This document shows positions 33,513 through 39,512 of a stretch of DNA of 39,512 bases, piece by piece. The notes below the pieces were generated by a model that saw nothing but the letters and a program-made list of their open reading frames with translations, had not been told where the DNA came from and did no database searches. Made by a program: the position numbers and the translations under genes. How positions within the stretch are numbered: the first letter of the stretch is position 1; every line of letters starts with the position of its first letter. The DNA is taken from positions 1 to 39,512 of the forward strand of contig CAJTYJ010000035.1 of NCBI GenBank assembly GCA_910583895.1. The letters run 5' to 3'. This stretch comes from an uncultured Lachnospiraceae bacterium. Lineage in GTDB: Bacteria > Bacillota > Clostridia > Lachnospirales > Lachnospiraceae.

Positions 33513-34829
33513 ATGAATCTGGTACTTTTATCCGGGGGCTCCGGAAAACGGCTCTGGCCCCTGTCCAATGACGTCCGTTCCAAGCAGTTTATCAAAATCT
33601 TTCAGACACCGGAAGGGGATTATGAATCCATGGTTCAGCGGGTATACCGCCAGATTAAAAAGGTGGATACGGACGCCACAGTGACCATCGCCACCTCCAA
33701 GACCCAGGTGTCAGCCATCCACAACCAGCTTGGGGAGCATGTGGGGATCTCCGTGGAACCATGCAGAAGAGATACTTTTCCGGCCATTGCCCTGGCCAGC
33801 GCCTACCTTCACGATGTGCAGGGAGTGGGAGAGGAGGAGGCCGTTGTGGTCTGTCCTGTGGATCCTTATGTGGGAGAAGACTACTTTGCGGCCTTGAGAG
33901 AGCTGGGGGCTCTGGCAGAAGGCGGAGAGGCAAACCTGGTGCTGATGGGCATCGAGCCCACCTATCCGAGCGAGAAATATGGCTATATCATTCCGGCGGA
34001 CAAGGGGCAGGTAAGTTCTGTATCCACCTTCAAGGAGAAGCCGGATGCATCGACGGCGAAAGTCTATATGGAAAAGGGTGCTCTCTGGAACGGAGGCGTC
34101 TTTGCCTACAAACTGGGGTATGTACTGAAGAAAGCCCACGAGCTTCTCAGTTTTACCGACTATCAGGATCTGTTCGGCAAATACGACACTTTGGAGAAGA
34201 TCAGTTTTGACTATGCGGTGGTGGAAAAAGAAGAGAAGATTCAGGTGATGCGCTTTGCCGGGGAGTGGAAGGATCTGGGTACCTGGAATACCCTGACCGA
34301 GGCCATGGAAGAGCCCTCCATCGGAAAAACCATCTTAAACGAACAGTGTGAGAATGTCCACGTGATCAACGAGCTGGATGTGCCGGTGCTCTGCATGGGA
34401 CTGAAGGATCTGGTGGTTTCTGCAAGTCCGGAGGGAATTCTGGTATCGGACAAGGAGCAGTCCAGCTACATCAAGCCCTATGTGGACAAAATCGATCAGC
34501 AGATCATGTTCGCGGAGAAATCCTGGGGAAGCTTCCGGGTGCTGGATGTGGAAGATGAAAGCATGACCATTAAGGTGACGTTGAACAAAGGACATCGGAT
34601 GAATTATCACAGCCATGAGCGAAGGGATGAGGTCTGGACGGTGATCTCCGGAAAGGGCAGAAGCATCGTGGATGGGATGGAGCAGCCGGTGAAAGCAGGA
34701 GATGTGGTGACCATGCAGGCAGGGTGCCGCCATACACTGATCGCGGATACGGAGCTGAAAGTCATCGAAGTGCAGCTTGGCAGGGAGATCAGTGTTCATG
34801 ACAAAAAGAAATATGAGCTGGAAGACTGA
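33513..34829 (+). CDS. manC: Mannose-1-phosphate guanylyltransferase with C-terminal cupin domain
   Basis: Makes GDP-mannose from mannose-1-phosphate and GTP, the substrate for Gmd. The 438-residue protein has the nucleotidyltransferase N-terminal part (1-280; loop LSGGSGKRLWPLSN, with FKEKPD and WNGGVF blocks) and a C-terminal cupin (about 330-435; HERRDEVWTVISGKG, MQAGCRHTL) like type II phosphomannose isomerases, so it may also isomerise mannose-6-phosphate. GAGAGGT lies 6 nt before the ATG. A separate manA follows, making the cupin's isomerase role partly redundant. The 3' end overlaps manA. Confidence 0.93.
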   Translation: MNLVLLSGGSGKRLWPLSNDVRSKQFIKIFQTPEGDYESMVQRVYRQIKKVDTDATVTIATSKTQVSAIHNQLGEHVGISVEPCRRDTFPAIALASAYLHDVQGVGEEEAVVVCPVDPYVGEDYFAALRELGALAEGGEANLVLMGIEPTYPSEKYGYIIPADKGQVSSVSTFKEKPDASTAKVYMEKGALWNGGVFAYKLGYVLKKAHELLSFTDYQDLFGKYDTLEKISFDYAVVEKEEKIQVMRFAGEWKDLGTWNTLTEAMEEPSIGKTILNEQCENVHVINELDVPVLCMGLKDLVVSASPEGILVSDKEQSSYIKPYVDKIDQQIMFAEKSWGSFRVLDVEDESMTIKVTLNKGHRMNYHSHERRDEVWTVISGKGRSIVDGMEQPVKAGDVVTMQAGCRHTLIADTELKVIEVQLGREISVHDKKKYELED

Positions 34830-35817
34830 TACGAAAAAAACACATCCGTTTCTGCTGAAGCCGGCGGGGAAGGATTATCTGTGGGGCGGAACCCGGCTGA
34901 AAGATGACTTTTCCAAAGAGATCGACCTGGAACCTTTGGCCGAGACCTGGGAGTGCTCCACGCACCCGGACGGCCCAAGCCGGGTGGTCAGCGGCATGTT
35001 TCAGGGAAAGCTTTTGTCGGAGGTGCTTAAGGAACATCCGGAATTTTTGGGAACGCATCCAAGAACCCAGGGAGAGCTTCCGATCCTGATCAAATTCATC
35101 GATGCCAGGCAGGATCTGTCCGTGCAGGTGCATCCTGACGACGAGTATGCCAGAATTCATGAGCAGGGTTCTCTTGGAAAGTCGGAGATGTGGTATGTAC
35201 TGGATGCAGCCGGGGATGCGAAGCTGGTCTACGGATTTTATCATGATATCAGCAGGGAGATGCTGAAAAAAAGCCTGGAGACAGGGACGGTGGAAAAATA
35301 TCTGCAGAAAATAAAAGTACAGAAAGATGATCTGTTCTATATCGAAGCAGGGACCGTTCACGCGATCGGTGCAGGTGTGCTGATCGCGGAGATTCAGGAG
35401 AGTTCTAATCTCACCTACCGGATGTATGATTACAACCGGACTGACAAAAACGGCCGGACCAGAGAGCTGCACATAGACAAAGCGCTGGCGGTGGCCAACC
35501 GGAAGGGAAGCCGCTCGCCCAGACAGCCCATGCGGGTGCTGCGATATCAAAATGGCAGCGCCACAGAACTTCTGTGCCGCTGCAAATATTTTCAGGCGGA
35601 GCGCCAGCTCATCAATACAGAGCGATGCCGGGAGATGGCGGATTTTCAGACCGACAGCAATTCCTTCCAGGTCCTTTTGTGCATCGACGGATGCGGGACT
35701 TTGTTCGGAGACGAGGAGATGCTTCATTTCTTCAAGGGAGACTGCATCTTCGTGCCGGCGGACTCGATTCCGCTGAAGCTCCACGGACGGGCGCAATTTT
35801 TGAAGGTGAGCTGTTAG
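34798..35817 (+). CDS. manA: Mannose-6-phosphate isomerase, class I
   Basis: Interconverts fructose-6-phosphate and mannose-6-phosphate to feed GDP-mannose synthesis; 339 residues with this start. The cupin zinc ligands are visible in VQVHPDDEYA and AGTVHAIGAG, with the family block KSEMWYVLDA between. The N-terminal region begins PFLLKPAGKDYLWGGTRL. Starts are possible at 34798, which overlaps manC by 32 bp and has GGGAGA 9 nt upstream, or at 34813 (MSWKTD), which has no good site; 34798 is chosen with moderate certainty. The phosphomannomutase step is not encoded here. The convergent symporter gene ends 37 bp downstream, with no obvious terminator between. Confidence 0.92.
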   Translation: MTKRNMSWKTDTKKTHPFLLKPAGKDYLWGGTRLKDDFSKEIDLEPLAETWECSTHPDGPSRVVSGMFQGKLLSEVLKEHPEFLGTHPRTQGELPILIKFIDARQDLSVQVHPDDEYARIHEQGSLGKSEMWYVLDAAGDAKLVYGFYHDISREMLKKSLETGTVEKYLQKIKVQKDDLFYIEAGTVHAIGAGVLIAEIQESSNLTYRMYDYNRTDKNGRTRELHIDKALAVANRKGSRSPRQPMRVLRYQNGSATELLCRCKYFQAERQLINTERCREMADFQTDSNSFQVLLCIDGCGTLFGDEEMLHFFKGDCIFVPADSIPLKLHGRAQFLKVSC

Positions 35818-35854
35818 TGTCCTTGTGGCGCACGGCTATCGGAAAGCAATTCGA

Positions 35855-37237
35855 TTATTTGCGGGTGCGTTCATACTCTTTGAGGGACGCAAGCGCCTGC
35901 CCCGACATGGGAATCAGGGCAATCATATTAAAAATAGTCATAAGTCCGATGCCTACATCTCCCAGATCCCACACAAAGGTGTAGGCAGCCAGCCCGCCGA
36001 TAAAAAGCATCACAAGGGCTAAAAGCTTGTAGAGAGTCTGGGACAGCCAGTTGTCTCCGAAGAGGTAGGCCACGTTGGGCCTTGCGTAAAAGAGGATGCC
36101 GATGAAGGTGGAGAAGCTGAACAGCCACAGGACGACCGCGATGAAGATCACGCCGAAGCTTCCCATATGATAGTTCATGGCCTGCTGCAGAAGGTCCATG
36201 CCTTCCAGCCCCTGCGTCATGGACTGGGGGGTCAGAAGCATGATCATGGCAGAGCAGCTGCAGATCACGATGGTGTCGATGAAGACGCCAAAAGCCTGCA
36301 GAAGCCCTTCCTTGGCCGGATGACTGATATCGGCCGCCGCCGCCGCACAGGGAGCGCTGCCGCTGCCGGCCTCGTTGGAGAACAGGCCTCTTTTGGCACC
36401 ATTCATGAGGACAGCGCCAAAACCGCCGGCTGCTGCCTGGCGAAGCCCGAAAGCTTCCGAGAAGATGCGGGAAAAGACCGCCGGAAGCTGGCCGATATTC
36501 ATAACGATGATGATCAAGGTCAGCAGGAAATAAAAACCTGCCATGATCGGAACGATGATATCCAGAACTTTGACCGTGGCGTCTCTGCGAAGGACAATCA
36601 CTGCGGCGATCAGCACCAGTACAGCCGTCGTCCAGACAGGCGGAATGTGGAATGCATTTTTAAAAGCAGAGGAGACGGAGTTTCCGATCACCTGACTGAT
36701 ACCACACCAGCAGATCAGACCGGATATGGCAAACAGCACAGCGATGACGGAGCGCTTTTTTTTGCCTTCTTCCTTCACAAAAAAATGATGAATATAATAA
36801 GCAGGACCACCCCGGTATCCGCCGTAGAGGGGGTCTTTTTCTTTGTAGATCTGCGCCAGAGTGGCTTCTGCAAAGGCGGTGGAAGACCCAAGGAGAGCCG
36901 TGACCCACATCCAGAAGACAGCACCTGCACCGCCGATGCTGATGGCAGCCACGACTCCTACAAGGTTGCCCATGCCCACCCGGGTGGCGGTGGAGATGAT
37001 CAGAGCCTGAAGGCCGGAGATGGAATGTTTCTGAGTGGAAGTTTTCTTTTCCACCGCGATTTTCAGCATGTCCCCAAAGCGCCGGAACAAAAGGAACCGG
37101 GTGCGGACCGTAAAGTAGATTCCGGATGGAATCAAAAGCAGTACCAGAAGCGAAAGTCCCAGGGTGCTTCCCCCCGGAAGCGGGATCGTGATCAAGTCTC
37201 CCCACAGAATCCAGTATACGAATCGAAAAACAGTCAT
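35855..37237 (-). CDS. Sodium:alanine symporter family protein (AGCS)
   Basis: A 460-residue membrane protein with about 11 hydrophobic segments. Family blocks ATRVGMGNLVGV, GGAGAVFWMWVTALLG and GLFSNEAGSGSAPCAAA, then SFSTFIGILFY and RPNVAYLFGD, are clear. AGCS carriers import alanine or glycine with sodium. The frame is open far upstream, but the family N-terminus (TVFRFVYWILWGDLI, membrane entry) begins at the ATG at 37237, with GGGGGA 10 nt upstream; an ATG at 37255 adds six residues. It is divergent from a LysR gene, which is probably its regulator. Confidence 0.93.
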   Translation of the reverse strand: MTVFRFVYWILWGDLITIPLPGGSTLGLSLLVLLLIPSGIYFTVRTRFLLFRRFGDMLKIAVEKKTSTQKHSISGLQALIISTATRVGMGNLVGVVAAISIGGAGAVFWMWVTALLGSSTAFAEATLAQIYKEKDPLYGGYRGGPAYYIHHFFVKEEGKKKRSVIAVLFAISGLICWCGISQVIGNSVSSAFKNAFHIPPVWTTAVLVLIAAVIVLRRDATVKVLDIIVPIMAGFYFLLTLIIIVMNIGQLPAVFSRIFSEAFGLRQAAAGGFGAVLMNGAKRGLFSNEAGSGSAPCAAAAADISHPAKEGLLQAFGVFIDTIVICSCSAMIMLLTPQSMTQGLEGMDLLQQAMNYHMGSFGVIFIAVVLWLFSFSTFIGILFYARPNVAYLFGDNWLSQTLYKLLALVMLFIGGLAAYTFVWDLGDVGIGLMTIFNMIALIPMSGQALASLKEYERTRK

Positions 37238-37279
37238 TGTACTCTTATCCCCCATATCATTTGCATTTCTTTTCCTTTT

Positions 37280-37308
37280 AGTATATAGTAGAAACAGGTA
37301 TCTGTAAA
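37280..37308 (-). promoter_or_regulatory. Promoter of the symporter gene with overlapping inverted repeat
   Basis: On the minus strand TTTACA (37308-37303), a 17-bp spacer and TATACT (37285-37280) form a good sigma-A promoter. ACAG-N4-CTGT (37294-37305) overlaps the -35. It is a possible site for the divergent LysR protein, though not of clear T-N11-A form. Confidence 0.55.
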
Positions 37309-37339
37309 ATTGATAATGACGATACATAGGATTAAAAAA

Positions 37340-38236
37340 ATGGATATTAAAAATCTGATTACCTTTATTCATGTGGCGGAAAAGAACAGCTTCACCAAAG
37401 CGGCCAGGATTCTGGGCTATTCCCAGTCCACGGTCTCTTTTCAGATCAAACAGCTGGAGACGGAACTGAACGCACAGCTTTTTGAACGGGTGAATCATAC
37501 CATTGCTTTGACAGAGCAGGGCAGGGATGTGCTTCGGTACGCACATCAGATCAGCAAGCTGACCCAGGAACTAAAGCGGGGCATGCAGGATGACAGGGAA
37601 GTGGCAGGACATTTTCGGCTGGCAGTGCCGGATTCTCTGTGCGATTCTCTCCTGGAGGAAGGATTTGCGGATTTTCGGAGCCGGTATCCGGGGATCACGC
37701 TTAAGATCATCGCCACCGGAACCGAGGAGATGTTCCGGCTGATCGACCACAATGAGGCGGACGCGATTCTGACGCTGGACAATCACATCTATAATACCGA
37801 GTATGTGATCGTGCGGGAGGAGCAGGTGGGCATGCATTTTGTGGCGGCGCCTGACCATCCGCTGTGCAGCAGAGGACGGGTATCTGTGCGGGATCTGGTA
37901 CAGGAAGATTTTGTGCTGACGGAAAAGGGCATGAGCTACCGAAGGCTTATGGATGAAAAGCTGGCAGCCATGTCTTTGGAGATTCAGCCGGTGCTGGAGA
38001 TGGGCAGCACCAGGCTTTTGTGTTCTCTGGCAGAACAGGGAGTGGGCATCTCCTATCTGCCGGATTATGTGACGGCGAAGGAAGTGGAAGAAGGAAGGCT
38101 TTCCTGCCTTATGATGGAGGATTTTGAGATTGAGATCTGGAAGCAGCTGCTTTACCACCGGGATAAATGGGTGTCGCCGCAGATGGAGTCCGTGATCAAC
38201 TATTGCATCGGGAGAGAATTTGGTGCAAAAGCATAA
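37340..38236 (+). CDS. LysR family transcriptional regulator
   Basis: A 298-residue LysR protein: N-terminal winged HTH (residues 1-60, NLITFIHVAEKNSFTKAARI, then SQSTVSFQIKQLETELNAQLFER) and an effector domain. An upstream in-frame start at 37310 adds ten residues, but AGGA at about 37328 and the family N-terminus favour 37340. Divergent from the symporter gene with a 102-bp shared control region, the usual layout for LysR control of a neighbour; the likely inducer is an amino acid, by inference. The 3' end is separated from the rsmH-like gene by 19 bp. Confidence 0.9.
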   Translation: MDIKNLITFIHVAEKNSFTKAARILGYSQSTVSFQIKQLETELNAQLFERVNHTIALTEQGRDVLRYAHQISKLTQELKRGMQDDREVAGHFRLAVPDSLCDSLLEEGFADFRSRYPGITLKIIATGTEEMFRLIDHNEADAILTLDNHIYNTEYVIVREEQVGMHFVAAPDHPLCSRGRVSVRDLVQEDFVLTEKGMSYRRLMDEKLAAMSLEIQPVLEMGSTRLLCSLAEQGVGISYLPDYVTAKEVEEGRLSCLMMEDFEIEIWKQLLYHRDKWVSPQMESVINYCIGREFGAKA

Positions 38237-38255
38237 GGAAGAACAGGAGCGTATG

Positions 38256-39314
38256 ATGGAACAAAATCAAAAGCAGGAGGGTACCCATAAGCGGCGTGTC
38301 CGCTACAAAGGGACGCATCCAAGAAGCTATCAGGAAAAATACAAGGAGCTGCAGCCGGAACGGTATGCAGACACGATTGAGAAGGTGATCCGAAAAGGGA
38401 GCACTCCGGCGGGAATGCATATCTCCATCTGCGTAAAAGAGATTCTGGATTTTCTGCAGATCCGGCCGGGACAGACTGGTCTGGACGCGACGCTTGGATA
38501 TGGGGGACATACCCGGCAGATGCTTGGATGTCTGGAAGGAAAAGGCCATCTCTACGGGCTGGATGTGGACCCGGATGAGTCCTGGAAGACCGCCAAAAGG
38601 CTTCGGGAGCTTGGCTACGGGGAAGAGATTTTAAGCGTCCGTCTGATGAATTTTGCAGATGTGGATCAGGTGGCAGAAGAGGCCGGCGGCTTTGACTTTG
38701 TGCTGGCGGACCTGGGGGTTTCCTCCATGCAGATCGATAATCCCAGGCGGGGCTTTTCCTATAAGACGGAGGGGCCGCTGGATCTTCGGATGAACCAGCA
38801 AAAAGGCATCAGCGCAGCCGAACGTCTTCAGGAAATCAGTGAAGAAGAGCTTTTTGGGATGCTGCTGGAAAATGCGGATGAACCCTATGCAAAGGAGATT
38901 GCAGCAGAGATAATCCGCACCCGAAAGAGGGGAGCTAAGATCGAAACGACCCTTCAGCTTCGAGGGGCCATCGAGGCCGCCCTTTCGTTCCTTCCGGCTG
39001 CTCAGCAGAAGGAGGCGTGGAAAAAGTCCTGCCAGCGGACGTTTCAGGCCCTGCGCATCGATGTGAACAGCGAGTATGAGGCATTGTACACTTTCCTGGA
39101 AAAGCTTCCGGGGGTACTGCGGCCGGGAGGCCGGGCGGCGATCCTGACATTCCACTCCGGGGAGGACCGGCTGGTCAAGAAATCCTTTAAAAAGTATCAG
39201 CGGGAGGGGCTGTACCGTGAGATTGCCAGAGAAGCGGTCCGCCCTTCTGCAGAAGAATGTGCAAAGAACAGCCGGGCCAGATCCACCAAAATGCGCTGGG
39301 CGGTCCGGGCCTGA
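38256..39314 (+). CDS. RsmH-family class I methyltransferase (paralogue outside dcw)
   Basis: A 352-residue member of the 16S rRNA cytosine-1402 N4-methyltransferase family. SAM motif I is LDATLGYGGHTRQML, followed by YGLDVDPDE, the family block FVLADLGVSSMQIDNPRRGFS and TEGPLDLRMN, and near the C-terminus TFQALRIDVN and GGRAAILTFHSGEDRLVKK. Compared with standard RsmH it has a basic N-terminal extension of about 55 residues (RRVRYKGTHPRSYQEKYKEL, then QPERYADTIEK) and lacks mraZ/ftsL neighbours. It may therefore be a second copy with a different or overlapping RNA target. ATGs lie at 38253 and 38256; AGGAG at 38245-38249 spaces better to 38256. It may be co-transcribed with the LysR gene. 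Confidence 0.85.
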   Translation: MEQNQKQEGTHKRRVRYKGTHPRSYQEKYKELQPERYADTIEKVIRKGSTPAGMHISICVKEILDFLQIRPGQTGLDATLGYGGHTRQMLGCLEGKGHLYGLDVDPDESWKTAKRLRELGYGEEILSVRLMNFADVDQVAEEAGGFDFVLADLGVSSMQIDNPRRGFSYKTEGPLDLRMNQQKGISAAERLQEISEEELFGMLLENADEPYAKEIAAEIIRTRKRGAKIETTLQLRGAIEAALSFLPAAQQKEAWKKSCQRTFQALRIDVNSEYEALYTFLEKLPGVLRPGGRAAILTFHSGEDRLVKKSFKKYQREGLYREIAREAVRPSAEECAKNSRARSTKMRWAVRA

Positions 39315-39512
39315 AAGGCGGCGGCTCAGAACGGGGCTTTTGGGACTGGGAATCTGTGCAGGGACAGATCCTTCGGAGGCGCGTGAAAAGCAAAGAGGCA
39401 TAAACCGCAACCGCAATCGGCTTGAGTTTCCGCAAACTGTAACTGAAAAGTGAATACATCTGCCCAAAGTGTCAATCTGGTGACTTTTTGAAACATTCAC
39501 AATGGCAGGTCT
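39315..39512. other. Right-edge intergenic DNA, no feature seen
   Basis: The last 198 bp after the RsmH-like gene contain no convincing coding frame, terminator or RNA gene. Short frames here are shadows of the upstream gene or chance. Confidence 0.5.

Noticed and set aside
34789..35796. 335-residue minus-strand frame inside manA
   Set aside because: Shadow of manA; no start signal and no motif.
36167..37288. 373-residue + strand frame inside the symporter gene
   Set aside because: Antisense to a gene with full AGCS motifs; the translation is low-complexity polar text with no family features.
1..39512. CRISPR array, tRNA or rRNA genes, prophage genes
   Set aside because: I looked for regularly spaced repeats, tRNA-like folds with CCA-ready ends and phage structural proteins and saw none; a covariance-model scan would be decisive for small RNAs.

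Overview
The window looks like chromosomal DNA of a Gram-positive, spore-forming-type Clostridia, most likely a Lachnospiraceae gut anaerobe. The supporting signs are strong AGGAGG-type ribosome binding sites, frequent TTG/GTG starts, a PolC-type replicative polymerase, a DUF1836 gene, a YerC-type TrpR homologue, an RsmH paralogue outside the dcw cluster, and remnants of an Rpn/PD-(D/E)XK transposase. I see no tRNA, rRNA, CRISPR array, prophage or replication origin. Naming the family is inference from gene content, not a database result.

Left part (1-15.7 kb) is mostly housekeeping on the + strand. It holds a broken HTH gene at the edge (-), glyA plus a small Cys-rich protein, mscL with a C-terminal zinc ribbon, and mnmM/ytqB (-). 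An ADP-ribosylglycohydrolase follows, then thyA-folA, rodA/ftsW-ispG-polC as a tight run, then purA with its own promoter and two translationally coupled phosphatase-like genes (HAD, PHP), and yerC ending in a bidirectional terminator. glyA, thyA and folA together cover the thymidylate/folate cycle.

Middle part (15.7-20.8 kb) is accessory. It has a DUF1836 gene (-), a palindromic repeat leading into two decayed Rpn-family copies that share an exact 70-bp direct repeat, a two-gene operon (uncharacterised 135-aa protein plus a nuclease lipoprotein with a C-terminal Cys domain), and a dGTPase-like HD phosphohydrolase.

20.8-26.9 kb is one catabolic operon: solute-binding lipoprotein, two permeases, a DapA/NanA-type aldolase, a D-2-hydroxyacid dehydrogenase and a LysR regulator. 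A T-N11-A palindrome lies about 64 bp before the predicted transcription start, a plausible target for that LysR protein. No ABC ATPase is present, so a shared one is presumably used.

26.9-35.8 kb supplies activated sugars for envelope polysaccharide. rfbD and rfbB (-) lie downstream of a MerR-methyltransferase fusion and an AraC regulator (-). Divergently, gmd-fcl-manC-manA (+) form a GDP-fucose pathway from fructose-6-phosphate, except for phosphomannomutase. rfbA and rfbC are absent from the window. The rfbB promoter has the 19-bp spacer typical of MerR-activated promoters, which suggests that the methyltransferase fusion next door controls it.

35.8-39.5 kb holds a sodium:alanine symporter (-) divergent from a LysR gene (+), followed by an RsmH-family methyltransferase. 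The strongest leads for new biology are the MerR-methyltransferase/rfb pairing, the decayed Rpn element with its dispersed palindromic repeat, and the nuclease-lipoprotein operon.
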